NCBI GenBank assembly: GCA_947383215.1
Contig: CANDCP010000031.1
Location: 1 to 38,676, forward strand
DNA length: 38,676 bases
Direction: 5' to 3'
DNA from: an uncultured Roseburia sp.
GTDB lineage: Bacteria > Bacillota > Clostridia > Lachnospirales > Lachnospiraceae
Below are positions 9,299-18,251 of the stretch, in pieces. The position numbers and the translations under genes were made by a program. Position 1 is the stretch's first letter; each line of letters begins with the position of its first letter. The notes under the pieces are model-generated. The model ran no database searches. It had not been told where the DNA came from and saw only the letters and a program-made list of their open reading frames with translations.

Positions 9299-10207
9299 CT
9301 ACTGACGCTTTCCCACGGTCTTATAAAAATCGATCATTTTTCTTATTCCATCCTCAAATGACACTTCCGGACAAAATCCCGTATCCCTTTTTAAATCGTA
9401 CGTTTCTACGCACGAGCTGAACACGCTCCTGTGATCCGACAGCTCGCCGATTCCAAGCTCAAGCTTCGGATCAATCATGTCACGCACCTTTGTTACATAT
9501 TCTCTCAGAGGCGCGTAACGGCCGCTGCCAATACCATAAGTCCTGCCCCCGACAGCCTTTTCCCCCAGCATTCTTAACGCTCTTACTACATCTGTAATAT
9601 ATAAAAAATCCCACATCTGCGTAAGCGGACCAAACCGGGGCTTCCTTCCCGCCAACAACTCTTTCACGGTATATACAATGATATTGTTATCCCCGCTGCC
9701 CTCCCCATAAACGCTCGAAAGGACCGCCCATATAAACGGCATCTCCATCTGCCTTGCCAATACATCAAGCATATGACGGCTTGCCGCCTTTGCCGCTCCG
9801 TAGAAATCGAGCGGGGTCTGCTCCTCGGAACAATTGATCGGATGATCATATAGGCGGTATTCCGCAATGCTTCCCACGCCGACAAACTTTTTACACCCGC
9901 ACCTTTTGGCCATTTGCATAGCGCTGACTGCAAGAGAAATATTATGCATCTGAAGGCTTAAATCTTTTTTTTGCCGCGCGTCTACCCCGCCCCACGCAAG
10001 ATGATAACATACGTCGTAGCCGCCGCGCCTTAAATCTGCCCGCTCATAATCCGCAGTCTCCACGATAACAACGCGCCCGTCCGCACAGTCGTCTAGCCCT
10101 TTTTTATTCCTGACAACTGCAGTCACTTCCGTTCCCTGCCGCGCCATTTCCCTCACAAGATGTCTTCCAATAAAGCCGTTTGCACCTGTGATCACTACCC
10201 GTTCCAT
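9299..10207 (-). CDS. NAD(P)-dependent SDR epimerase/reductase, candidate CDP-3,6-dideoxyhexose synthase
   Basis: 302-residue extended SDR. The cofactor motif is VVITGANGFIGRHL and the catalytic motif is YGAAKAASR (Tyr-x3-Lys), with Ser in VGVGSIAEY. CYHLAWGGVDA and SSVYGEGSGDNNIIVY resemble the tyvelose/paratose/abequose synthase group, which reduces the 4-keto group made by RfbH. Next to rfbFHG it is the natural candidate for the final reductase giving a CDP-3,6-dideoxyhexose. The exact sugar (abequose, paratose or other) cannot be decided. An alternative is a 4-epimerase for another pathway in the operon. Confidence 0.75.
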   Translation of the reverse strand: MERVVITGANGFIGRHLVREMARQGTEVTAVVRNKKGLDDCADGRVVIVETADYERADLRRGGYDVCYHLAWGGVDARQKKDLSLQMHNISLAVSAMQMAKRCGCKKFVGVGSIAEYRLYDHPINCSEEQTPLDFYGAAKAASRHMLDVLARQMEMPFIWAVLSSVYGEGSGDNNIIVYTVKELLAGRKPRFGPLTQMWDFLYITDVVRALRMLGEKAVGGRTYGIGSGRYAPLREYVTKVRDMIDPKLELGIGELSDHRSVFSSCVETYDLKRDTGFCPEVSFEDGIRKMIDFYKTVGKRQ

Positions 10208-10264
10208 TTCTTTTCACCCTCAGTCTCACGCCCTCTGCCTGATACAGGGCTTTTCTTTTTGTTT

Positions 10265-11380
10265 TTATTTCTGTGAAACGCACCAGTCCGACTTGTCCGC
10301 GTTTAACCGATGTCCCTCCCATGGAATCGGCTCTTTCTCTACCGCGCAATATCTGCAGGCATCCACCGGTCTATTGAGCAAATCCCGCAGCATCCCTTTT
10401 TTCAACCGGGGACTGTAAAGATCAATCCCGCAACATACCTCCACATTCTCGTCAAAATATTCATTAAAATACTTTACTAACAGCGGAAATGCGCACGCCG
10501 ACACCTTTCCTTCATATAAGAAATGGCATGATTTAAAATCACAGTCCGCATACGCCCTGCCGATATCGGAATCTCCTTTAAGGTTCATATATTTTAAAAA
10601 CTCATCCGTCGAAACGGTTGAAATTCTGTACCTCAAATTTTCTGCTTCCAAAATCTCAACTACCTTGTCCCGGTCTACCTCCGGGTAATAGGAAATGTCA
10701 ACCGTCACGTCATTTTCTCTTATCGCCCGGAAAACGCCGCGATCCGCTTTCTGTAAAAGCATTCCGTTCGACACGACATGAATCATCGACTGCGGAAATA
10801 TCTCCCTTGTCTTCGCCGCAAAATTTCCCAATTCCGGGTTCAAAAAAGGCTCCCCGCCCATAATTCGTATCGTATAGATATTTTCCACAAGCTCTTTCAG
10901 CCGCAGCATATCCTTCTCCCAGGACAGAAAATCCGTATGTTTCCTGCCCGAAACAAGATTGGAAAAATGCGCGCAGCCTTTGCAGTTCAAATTGCAATTG
11001 TCCGTGACATGAAATTCCAGATAATCGATCGAATTCGCATAATCCTCTCTGCGAAGAAACAGCTTTTCGCAATCAAACAGATGAAAGTGATGAATATACT
11101 TCAGATACGGATGCAAAAATCTGATTTCTACCTCTCTTTTTTTGGCCTCCGCCTCCTTCTTAATCAGGCTTTCATATAAAAAATAGTCTCCCTGATCCGA
11201 CGCGATTACCAGAAATTCTATATCCGGCGCCGTTATCATTTCATAAATCCGCTCCGTATCTTTGCATCCCTCATCGATCAAAACGCTATGCTCTATCTTA
11301 TAATCGCTTTCAAAATACGCCAGCGCACGAGCGAGCAGAGCTAACGTTTCTTGTGTCCCGACTACTCCGATTTTTTTCAT
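10265..11380 (-). CDS. Radical SAM protein with SPASM-like C-terminal cysteines
   Basis: About 371 residues. The radical SAM cluster motif CNLNCKGCAHF (Cx3Cx2C) sits near residues 128-138, followed by IRIMGGEPFLNP. C-terminal cysteines (CDFKSCHF, SACAF, EVCCG, CRYC) suggest a SPASM/twitch domain holding an auxiliary Fe-S cluster. The first ~110 residues form a separate domain starting KKIGVVGTQETL. The start at 11380 has GGAG 6 nt upstream; the frame extends only to a TTG at 11401. It sits between a GT2 and the CDP-sugar genes. A role in modifying a sugar or its acceptor is inference; the substrate is unknown. Confidence 0.8.
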   Translation of the reverse strand: MKKIGVVGTQETLALLARALAYFESDYKIEHSVLIDEGCKDTERIYEMITAPDIEFLVIASDQGDYFLYESLIKKEAEAKKREVEIRFLHPYLKYIHHFHLFDCEKLFLRREDYANSIDYLEFHVTDNCNLNCKGCAHFSNLVSGRKHTDFLSWEKDMLRLKELVENIYTIRIMGGEPFLNPELGNFAAKTREIFPQSMIHVVSNGMLLQKADRGVFRAIRENDVTVDISYYPEVDRDKVVEILEAENLRYRISTVSTDEFLKYMNLKGDSDIGRAYADCDFKSCHFLYEGKVSACAFPLLVKYFNEYFDENVEVCCGIDLYSPRLKKGMLRDLLNRPVDACRYCAVEKEPIPWEGHRLNADKSDWCVSQK

Positions 11381-11419
11381 TTTCCTCTCCATTCCATTCA
11401 AACACGCAGGCTCTCCGGG

Positions 11420-12655
11420 CTAATAAATGCCTAAGCCCCAAATATAATCCTCTAACACTTTAAATCCCTCTTCGTCCAGCCTCCCGGCGCAATCGTTACA
11501 CCTGTCTTTTGAAGCGATGACGTAATAGGAGTCCCGGGATAGCGCCGCCCTGTCCGACAGTATATCCTCATCCAAAAGAAACCCTCTGAACTCAAATTCA
11601 GGCAAAAGCGCCGTGAAAATTTCTCTTGTCTTTTCCCCCAGATCCTCCGCATCGCATTTCGCAGTCACGATATCATATTTTTTCCTGCAACCGCTGAATA
11701 ACGCTCTTAAATACTGAATTCGCAGCAGGATCTCTATCCGGTTATAGTCGTTCGCGCAAAATCCTCTGCAAAATAGCTTGTCCCTGTATTCCGCCTCAAT
11801 GTCGTCAAGCTTTCCGTCTGTCTTCTTTAACATAACGCTCTTCAAAGCTGTGCTTTTATGCGCGGCGCCCCGCATGTTGTTCATTTTAAGCTCAAAAGCG
11901 TCGCACTCCTCTTTCGGGCAATATTTCCTCAGAAGCGGAACAGACGTCAAAACCGCGTCAAATATGGCGGCGTGATTTGCCGTCGCCTGCACTGTCATTT
12001 CTCCCTTTGCGTATACGCGGTGATGATACAATGCCTCCTTTAGTACGGCCAATTTTCCCATCTCATTCAGCTTCATATGCCAGTAGGTATCGCCCTGCAA
12101 AGACTCAAACAGATCAAAGAAACTGCAATCTAATTGCTTTAAATAACGATTTCTTATCAGCATCGCCCCCGTTGTAAATTTCACATGGATGCTTCTGGAC
12201 ATATAATTTCTGATAAAGGCGTACCGTTCAAACATAACGTCTTCTTCCCGCGGCGGGAAAAGATAATCGAGCTCTCTCCCGTATCGATCTACAATCTTCG
12301 CATTGCAGGAGACCGCCGCTATGTCCGCGTCACGCTCTATCGCTTCCACTTCCTTTTCAAGAAGCCGTTCCTCCCAGAAATCATCATCGAACGTCCACAA
12401 AAAATATTCCGTCTCACACGCGTCAAAAATACGCGAGATAAATTCTGTCTTATAAGCGTGATTCTGCTCTTCTTTTATATAGCGAACCCTTTTGTCGTCA
12501 TATTTGGCAATGATATCCGAAAGATCGATCGTAGACCCGTTGTCCCAGATAATAAGCCGAAAATCCGAAAAAGTCTGACGTAAAATACTGCTCAAAGCTT
12601 CTTCCAAAAACTCTCTGCGATTATACGTAGTTAAAATAACCGTCACTTTACACAT
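11420..12655 (-). CDS. GT2 glycosyltransferase with extended C-terminal domain
   Basis: 411 residues. GT2 domain about 1-240: KVTVILTTYNRREFLEEAL, IIWDNGST and FLWTFDDDFWEE as the metal-binding site. The C-terminal ~170 residues do not match a domain I recognise; they hold several cysteines and end EDYIWGLGIY. The ATG at 12655 overlaps the GNAT gene end by 8 bp and has GGAG 9 nt upstream, so the 23-residue open extension is discarded. It directly follows the nonulosonic-like sugar genes and might transfer that sugar; this is inference from position only. Confidence 0.82.
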   Translation of the reverse strand: MCKVTVILTTYNRREFLEEALSSILRQTFSDFRLIIWDNGSTIDLSDIIAKYDDKRVRYIKEEQNHAYKTEFISRIFDACETEYFLWTFDDDFWEERLLEKEVEAIERDADIAAVSCNAKIVDRYGRELDYLFPPREEDVMFERYAFIRNYMSRSIHVKFTTGAMLIRNRYLKQLDCSFFDLFESLQGDTYWHMKLNEMGKLAVLKEALYHHRVYAKGEMTVQATANHAAIFDAVLTSVPLLRKYCPKEECDAFELKMNNMRGAAHKSTALKSVMLKKTDGKLDDIEAEYRDKLFCRGFCANDYNRIEILLRIQYLRALFSGCRKKYDIVTAKCDAEDLGEKTREIFTALLPEFEFRGFLLDEDILSDRAALSRDSYYVIASKDRCNDCAGRLDEEGFKVLEDYIWGLGIY

Positions 12656-13199
12656 GAATCTGTTCTCCATTCTCAAATTCGTCCCGCAGCAGAGAAAGCA
12701 AATAGGAATCCCACCACTTTCCATTATAAAAATATTGCTTCCTCAACCTTCCGTCTTCGTGAAAACCCAGCTGCTTATACAGGCCGTATTTTTTTTCGTC
12801 AAACTCATAAATTTCTGTCCAGATTTTGTTTAAATTCAGTTCGCCGAATCCATACTGAAACAGCAGCCTGCAGCTTTCTTGCGCAATTCCTTCCTCATCA
12901 ATGTACGCCTCGTCTTTTCCAATATATAAAGATAAATCAGAATGGCGGTGCACCCAATTGATATAACACAGTCCGCAGCATCCCAGCAGCTCGTCGCGCC
13001 CCCTTGCGCGAATGGCAAACATTATGGTATTTTTATCGCCGTTTACAGTCTTTTCATACCATTCCTTTTGCATCAGAGAACTGATCTCACGGTATTCTCT
13101 AAAATATTTCCGATACTCCGGCAGGTTCCTCCAATACCGGAGGCTCTCCAAATCCTTTTCTTCAATTGGCGACAAATAAATCTTATTTCCTTTTATCAC
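12648..13199 (-). CDS. GNAT acetyltransferase, PseH-like role possible
   Basis: 183 residues, a RimJ/RimL-type GNAT N-acetyltransferase using acetyl-CoA. Typical features are the N-terminal RNLPEYRKYFREYREI, GCCGLCYINW with the following SDLSLYIG, and NKIWTEIYEFDEKKYGLYKQLGF at the C-terminal half. It overlaps the NeuB-like gene by 17 bp. In pseudaminic and legionaminic acid loci, a GNAT (PseH or LegH) acetylates the 4-amino group of a UDP-sugar. The same job is proposed here, acting on the amino group put in by the class III aminotransferase. Substrate unproven. Confidence 0.82.
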   Translation of the reverse strand: MIKGNKIYLSPIEEKDLESLRYWRNLPEYRKYFREYREISSLMQKEWYEKTVNGDKNTIMFAIRARGRDELLGCCGLCYINWVHRHSDLSLYIGKDEAYIDEEGIAQESCRLLFQYGFGELNLNKIWTEIYEFDEKKYGLYKQLGFHEDGRLRKQYFYNGKWWDSYLLSLLRDEFENGEQIHV

Positions 13200-14259
13200 G
13201 TTCTATCATCTCCCACGTCAGGCATTGGTCTTCCTCTACATCCCGGTTCAATTTACATCCTATAATTTCCTCTATTTCATAAGGGTATACGCACCCCTCT
13301 TTTAGCGGTCTCAACGGATATATGTCCTCTCTTTTCAGCACATAGCCTTTTGGCAGATTGCGCGTTGCGTATACGGCTCTTTGCTGCACAAGAACGGATT
13401 CTTTTTCATTCTCTTCGATTTTTTTTATCCCGTCGCCCAGCGCAGCGTACAATTGGGCGGCCGCGTCTGCCATCTCTCTCCATGTTTTCGGATTCATCGC
13501 AAACTTATGATCCGGTCCCGGCCGGCTGTTATCATCCGTAAAATGTTTTTCAAACACTCTTGCGCCCAGCGCGAGAGCGCCTAATACGGTCGTATGCCCA
13601 AATGTATGATCAGATAAACCCAAAATGCTATCCGGAAATTTCTTTGCATACGTTTTCAGCACATTTAAATTGATATAAGAAAAGTTTGAGGGCTGCGCGG
13701 TATAATTTGTATTACACTGCATAAGCACAATCTCTTTCGTATATTGGCCCAGCACTCCCATCGCCCGCTCTACATCCTGTAAGGAAGACGCTCCTGTCGC
13801 CAGTAAAATCGGCTTTTTCTTCTTTCCGAAATAATGCAGTATCTCTGTCCATGTTATATCCCCGGAGCCGATTTTATATGCGTTCACATATGCGTCCGCC
13901 AGGTCGACGGACGCAAAATCATACGGGCTCGTCATATACTCGATCCCCACTTCGTCGCACTTTTCTTTCAGCTTACAGGTCCAGTCCTCGTCAATACTCG
14001 CTTCCTCATATACCTCATAGACCGATTTTTTCCACGCGGCCTGGTGCGACACCTGCGGCATCTCATCAAATCCCCTTTTGCTCACAATCGTTCCCGCCTT
14101 AAAATTCTGAAATTTTGCCGCATCCGCCCCAGCTTCCTTTGCCAGTTCGATCAATTTATAGGCGCGCTGCAAATCGCCGTCATGATTGGCCGCGATATCT
14201 GCGATAAAATAAGGCTTCTCGCCGGCTGAAATGATACGATTTCCAATTTTAACCTCCAA
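13183..14259 (-). CDS. NeuB-family nonulosonic acid synthase (PEP-condensing) with SAF domain
   Basis: 358 residues, the full length of NeuB/LegI/PseI enzymes. They condense PEP with a 6-carbon aldose to give a 9-carbon sialic-like acid. The TIM-barrel part (1-280) includes YFIADIAANHDGDLQRA, AAKFQNFKAGTIVS, YKIGSGDITW, LLATGASSL, GLSDHTFGHTTVLGA and EKHFTDDNSRPGPDH, with conserved substrate and metal residues. The C-terminal ~70 residues form the antifreeze-like SAF domain (RAVYATRNLPKGYVLKREDI). It starts 3 bp after the upstream SDR stop. Whether the product is pseudaminic, legionaminic or another nonulosonate is not decided by sequence alone. Confidence 0.92.
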   Translation of the reverse strand: MEVKIGNRIISAGEKPYFIADIAANHDGDLQRAYKLIELAKEAGADAAKFQNFKAGTIVSKRGFDEMPQVSHQAAWKKSVYEVYEEASIDEDWTCKLKEKCDEVGIEYMTSPYDFASVDLADAYVNAYKIGSGDITWTEILHYFGKKKKPILLATGASSLQDVERAMGVLGQYTKEIVLMQCNTNYTAQPSNFSYINLNVLKTYAKKFPDSILGLSDHTFGHTTVLGALALGARVFEKHFTDDNSRPGPDHKFAMNPKTWREMADAAAQLYAALGDGIKKIEENEKESVLVQQRAVYATRNLPKGYVLKREDIYPLRPLKEGCVYPYEIEEIIGCKLNRDVEEDQCLTWEMIERDKRK

Positions 14260-14261
14260 TT

Positions 14262-15158
14262 TTATACCTCCGATTTTTCCAAATATCGTCTGTGAAATTC
14301 AACAACGCTCTCCTTCGGCGTGCGGATATCGATTCCAAGAGCCTTCCTTATTTTTTCATTTGACATTCCCATATTCTTCGGACGTTTCGCCTTAAAATTC
14401 ATGCTCTGACTTAAAGCCTGACGTATAACGCCGTTCACATAGCCAAACTCTTTTTTTACCTCCATCCCGAATTCGTATTTTGAGACGGAACCCGTTCCGC
14501 AGGCATGATATAAACCGGATAACTCCCGCTTAATGCACAGCGAGATAATCTCTGCCAAATCGGAAACTAAAATCGGCGAGAAAAATATATCGTTGAACAT
14601 AAAAAGTTCTTTTTCTTCCCTTAACGAATCTACGATCCACTCTCCGAAGCTTTTTTTATCCTGCAAATTTATACCGTAAATATTTGTCCTTAAAATCAGA
14701 CTGTGCGGACAACGCGACACCGCCAATTCCCCATCGTATTTGCTCTTTGCGTAGACATTCAGAGGGTTTACGGCGTCTTCCTCTGTATACATCCCCTTTT
14801 TTTCACCGTCAAAGACAGAATCCGTCGAAATATAAATCATTTTTATGTTCTTTTCGGCACAAATCTGCGCAAGCGTCTCTGTCAGCTCCGTATTGACGCG
14901 ATACGTCTTTTCCGGTTCCGCTTCGCATTGTTCCACGTTTACCATTGCGGCCGTATGTACCAACACCTGCGGTTTCGTCCGCTCTATCCGATCCAAAAGC
15001 GCCTGTCTGTCGCACAAATCAAACACATCGTACGCTACGCCTCGCATATCAATTTTTACCAGATCCGCGCCCGTAACCATAAAATCTTTCTGCAAGCTTT
15101 CTGCAATGCCGCCGCCCAATAAACCCGCTATTCCGGTTATATAAACTTTTTTCTTCAT
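14262..15158 (-). CDS. RmlD-like NAD(P)H-dependent sugar reductase
   Basis: 298 residues of the dTDP-4-dehydrorhamnose reductase-like SDR group. The cofactor motif is VYITGIAGLLGGGIAESL, followed by VHTAAMVNVEQCE, IYISTDSVFDGEKKGMY and the catalytic YAKSKYDGE. GAGG lies 5 nt before the ATG at 15158. Since the rest of a dTDP-rhamnose pathway is absent, it more likely reduces a keto group in the nonulosonic-like sugar pathway around it. Such a step is not part of the canonical pseudaminic route, so its place is inference. Confidence 0.85.
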   Translation of the reverse strand: MKKKVYITGIAGLLGGGIAESLQKDFMVTGADLVKIDMRGVAYDVFDLCDRQALLDRIERTKPQVLVHTAAMVNVEQCEAEPEKTYRVNTELTETLAQICAEKNIKMIYISTDSVFDGEKKGMYTEEDAVNPLNVYAKSKYDGELAVSRCPHSLILRTNIYGINLQDKKSFGEWIVDSLREEKELFMFNDIFFSPILVSDLAEIISLCIKRELSGLYHACGTGSVSKYEFGMEVKKEFGYVNGVIRQALSQSMNFKAKRPKNMGMSNEKIRKALGIDIRTPKESVVEFHRRYLEKSEV

Positions 15159-15212
15159 TCTTCCTCTTCCCATCATCCGGCTGCAAACAGGATCCTCTTT
15201 TCCGTCGGCGTC

Positions 15213-16526
15213 TCAGTTTAATCTTTCAAATCCCGCATGACAGACGGCGCCCTTCAAATAATCCGCAATGTTTCCGCCTTTCCGATTGATTTCCTCAATT
15301 TTTCCAAAAACGTTTCCGACCGCCGTTAAATATTTCCCGACGATCTCCTCCGTATGCGCGAAAGACGCATAGAATCCGTTAATTGCAAGAAAGCCCTCCG
15401 CGAGCATCTCCTGGATAAAGTACGTCTTATATGCCAAAGGATTCTCATATTCAAACTCAAAATGGCTTAACGGTAAAATTCCTGTAATTTGAATCTTTAC
15501 GCCGGTCTCCTCTGCAAGCTGCTCCCATCCCTTTTTCACCTTTTCGCCGATCTTCTTTAAATGCCCGTCCACCCGGTACTTTTGAAAACAGCCGACCGAC
15601 GCCACTGCCGCCGCGAATGCAATTCGCTCCGTCCAGAATGTGCTGCTGATAAAGGTATCCTGCGCCGCCTCCATCACATCTTTTCTGCCGATAACGGCGG
15701 ATAACGGATATCCGTTTGTCATGGCCTTTCCAAAGACCGCCATGTCGGGCTCTATTCCAAAGACAAGATGGCTTCCCCCCGCGCAAAGCCGGAATCCCGC
15801 CGTGATTTCATCAAACGCCAGCACGATTTGTTTCTCTCTCGTTATCGCTCTGATTTTCTCCAGATATCCGGGCTTCGGAGCATGATTGCGAATCGGTTCC
15901 ATGATTACGGCGGCGATCTCCCCCTCATGCTCCGACACCAGTCTTTCAAACTCTTCTATATCATTGTAGTGGAAGATCAAATTGCTCCCCGCAAGCCCTC
16001 TTGGCACCCCCGACGGTTTCAGGCCCTTCAGATGAACATCCGCCAGCGGGTCGCCCTTGACAAGATTCGCCGAAAGATACCAGTCGTGCCATCCATGGTA
16101 GCCGCAGACCAGCACAATGTCCTTCCCCGTGTAAGCTCTCGCGATGCGCGCAGCCATAGACATTGCCTCCCCGCCGGCTTTCGCATACCGAACCATATCC
16201 GCCCACGGATGAAGCTTTAAAAGCGTTTCGGCAAGCTCTACCTCCTCCGGGGCGTTTAACGTGCACATGCAGGAGCTGTCAACCGCTTTTTTTGCCGCCT
16301 GATCTACCTCGTCAAACGCATAGCCTAACACATTCGCGCCTACCCCCATAATGCTCATATCGTAATAATGGTTTTCATCCAAATCCCATACCTCACAGCC
16401 TTTTGCCCGGCTGTAATAAGCCGGCCACAAGTCAGGCAGCCACATTTCCGGCCGCTTGCTGAGCAGCTGCGTACCCCCCGGTATCATCTCCTTTGCCCTG
16501 TTATAAAGCTCCTGTCCACGTCCCAT
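15213..16526 (-). CDS. Class III PLP aminotransferase (glutamate-1-semialdehyde aminomutase-like)
   Basis: 437 residues with the fold of GSAM-type class III aminotransferases: RAKEMIPGGTQLLSKRPE at the N-terminus, VCGYHGWHDWYL, AVIMEPIRN, LAFDEITAGFRL and FGKAMTNGYPLSAVIGR with the PLP lysine. A housekeeping heme gene is unlikely because it sits inside a sugar operon. The start at 16526 has GAGGAG 7 nt upstream, the stop of the SpsF-like gene ending 2 bp earlier. In this locus it is the only plausible sugar aminotransferase, replacing the usual DegT-type PseC. The amino group position it installs is unknown. Confidence 0.88.
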   Translation of the reverse strand: MGRGQELYNRAKEMIPGGTQLLSKRPEMWLPDLWPAYYSRAKGCEVWDLDENHYYDMSIMGVGANVLGYAFDEVDQAAKKAVDSSCMCTLNAPEEVELAETLLKLHPWADMVRYAKAGGEAMSMAARIARAYTGKDIVLVCGYHGWHDWYLSANLVKGDPLADVHLKGLKPSGVPRGLAGSNLIFHYNDIEEFERLVSEHEGEIAAVIMEPIRNHAPKPGYLEKIRAITREKQIVLAFDEITAGFRLCAGGSHLVFGIEPDMAVFGKAMTNGYPLSAVIGRKDVMEAAQDTFISSTFWTERIAFAAAVASVGCFQKYRVDGHLKKIGEKVKKGWEQLAEETGVKIQITGILPLSHFEFEYENPLAYKTYFIQEMLAEGFLAINGFYASFAHTEEIVGKYLTAVGNVFGKIEEINRKGGNIADYLKGAVCHAGFERLN

Positions 16527-16527
16527 T

Positions 16528-17301
16528 TCATTTCTCCTCAAACTGTATAACCCTGTCGTTTGCAAGCGACTTTAATAACCCTTCATTTCTCATATATTTC
16601 GCATTCAACTGTTCCAGCTGCGGATGCTCCTTTAGAAACGCAAGAATGTCTTCCGTCACAAAATCCTCCCTGCCCCGGGAAATAAAATGGCGGTAGATCT
16701 CGCTGATCAATTCATAATCCTCATCCTCGTCGAGCGTCCACCTTTTGTCCCCGATCCCTTTAATCGGACATTCCAGATTCTGTATCCGAAACTGTTCGGG
16801 GTGATTCTTTATGTACATGGTGACGTGCTCTCTCTCGGAAGCAAGCTTTGCTTCCCTCCAGCTTTTTTGCAATACGGAATACTTTACGATCTCGATATCT
16901 TCCCCGTCGGGAAAACTCTCCGTCATCTCGGCCATATAGTCTGTATCCTCCCGCATCTGTTCGATCGCCATGTCCAGATACCGCCAGTCAAACAGCGGGC
17001 AGTCCGCCGTAATCCTTACTATATATTCGGGCCTTAACAATTTTGCCGCCTGGTAATATCGGTCAAGCACATCTTCTTCCGAACCGACAAAAACCCGCAC
17101 CCCAAGTTCTGCGCAAAGTTTAATGAGCGGCAGATTGCTCTTTTCGATGGACGTAACCACAATCACCTCCTCAATCAGCCGGCTCCTCCCCACCCGCTCG
17201 ATCACCCATTCCAAATCCGTCTTCCCCGACAAATCCTTTAACACCTTATTCGGCAGCCTCGAAGAGCCGCACCTTGCCTGAATCATAGCCGCATATTTCA
17301 T
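16528..17301 (-). CDS. SpsF-like / CMP-sugar cytidylyltransferase family protein
   Basis: 257 residues of the CMP-NeuAc synthetase-like (SpsF) family. The N-terminal MIQARCGSSRLPNKVL holds the CTP-binding motif; VGSEEDVLDRYYQAAK and RITADCPLFD also match. It is shorter than PseF-type fusions. It most likely activates the nonulosonic acid made by the NeuB-like enzyme with CMP. The start at 17301 follows GAGGGTG 8 nt upstream, and the upstream stop is 17 bp away. In related loci SpsF proteins have also been linked to glycan formation without proven CMP-transfer, so the reaction is inferred. Confidence 0.87.
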   Translation of the reverse strand: MKYAAMIQARCGSSRLPNKVLKDLSGKTDLEWVIERVGRSRLIEEVIVVTSIEKSNLPLIKLCAELGVRVFVGSEEDVLDRYYQAAKLLRPEYIVRITADCPLFDWRYLDMAIEQMREDTDYMAEMTESFPDGEDIEIVKYSVLQKSWREAKLASEREHVTMYIKNHPEQFRIQNLECPIKGIGDKRWTLDEDEDYELISEIYRHFISRGREDFVTEDILAFLKEHPQLEQLNAKYMRNEGLLKSLANDRVIQFEEK

Positions 17302-17318
17302 ACCGACACCCTCTCCCT

Positions 17319-18230
17319 CTACTCCGCCTTTCTTCCGTCTGACCACAGACTTGGAAACAGAATGCTCTTTTCCATATCCACAAAAGTCTCTTTTAACTCG
17401 CCGATCAATTCCTCCGGAACCGTATTGCGGCGATGCGCGCTTATGTCCTGCAGCAGCTGCTCCCTTGTATCTACGCCGAACACAAGATAGTCAATCCCGC
17501 TCTCCCGGCCTGCAAATTGTATCAAGGCGTCCACCCTGCTTACAGCGTACTTGCAGAGAAGCTTTTCAAACTGAACCAGATATGGAATGGCGTGGCTTAA
17601 ATGTTTCGGAATCCGCGCCCTGTCCATCATAAATAAGCCCTGTAAAAACGCGCTCCGCGTAAATACGGTTACCCCCGCTTTCTTTGCCTTTTGTATAAAG
17701 CCCTCCCGCACCCCTCTCTGGTCAAAAACGCTGTACGGCAATTGAATATAGTCGATCCCCTCCGTCTCAAGCGCCGCATACCCTTCCGAAAGCTCATAGA
17801 CGGACACCCCGATATGCTCTGCAAGCTTTTCTTCCTTCAGCGTCCGCAACGCTTCCGTGATCTTCGGCTGATAAATATATTCCGGCGTATGAAGCAGATA
17901 ACCGTTTAATTGTTCCACATGAAGCCGGGCTAACGTCTCTTCACACTCTCTCCTGACCGCCCCGCAAATATCTGTCTCATTCTCCTCAATTACATTCGGC
18001 CGAAGCTTGGAAATCACCTTCACAGAATCCGAATTTTTCCTGGATGAAAAGTAACGTCCCAGAATCAACTCCGCCGTTCCGTAAGCGCGCGCCGTGTCGA
18101 TTACGCGGATTCCGTTTTCAATCGCCGTATCCAGCATTTTAAACACATCTTCCTCCGACGGCTGTCCCAGCGTGTTATTTATTCCATACTTCATACCGAA
18201 CTGGACGGTTCCAAGACAAAGCTCCGCCAT
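17319..18230 (-). CDS. Aldo/keto reductase
   Basis: 303 residues, TIM-barrel aldo/keto reductase. The catalytic tetrad can be placed: Asp and Tyr in VIDTARAYGTAE, Lys in VISKL, His in YLLHTPEY. The start MAELCLGTVQFGMKYGINN is the family N-terminus. Aldo/keto reductases of this type recur in Firmicutes nonulosonate-like loci beside a class III aminotransferase. It probably reduces or oxidises a carbonyl on the sugar precursor using NADPH. Its role in the canonical pseudaminic pathway would be none, so the pathway here is a variant. Confidence 0.88.
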   Translation of the reverse strand: MAELCLGTVQFGMKYGINNTLGQPSEEDVFKMLDTAIENGIRVIDTARAYGTAELILGRYFSSRKNSDSVKVISKLRPNVIEENETDICGAVRRECEETLARLHVEQLNGYLLHTPEYIYQPKITEALRTLKEEKLAEHIGVSVYELSEGYAALETEGIDYIQLPYSVFDQRGVREGFIQKAKKAGVTVFTRSAFLQGLFMMDRARIPKHLSHAIPYLVQFEKLLCKYAVSRVDALIQFAGRESGIDYLVFGVDTREQLLQDISAHRRNTVPEELIGELKETFVDMEKSILFPSLWSDGRKAE

Positions 18231-18251
18231 ACGTCATCCTCTCCTTTTTTC

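Noticed and set aside
15213-16526. Housekeeping glutamate-1-semialdehyde aminomutase (hemL)
   Set aside because: The fold fits, but it is embedded in a nonulosonate-like operon with no other heme genes; a sugar role is more likely.
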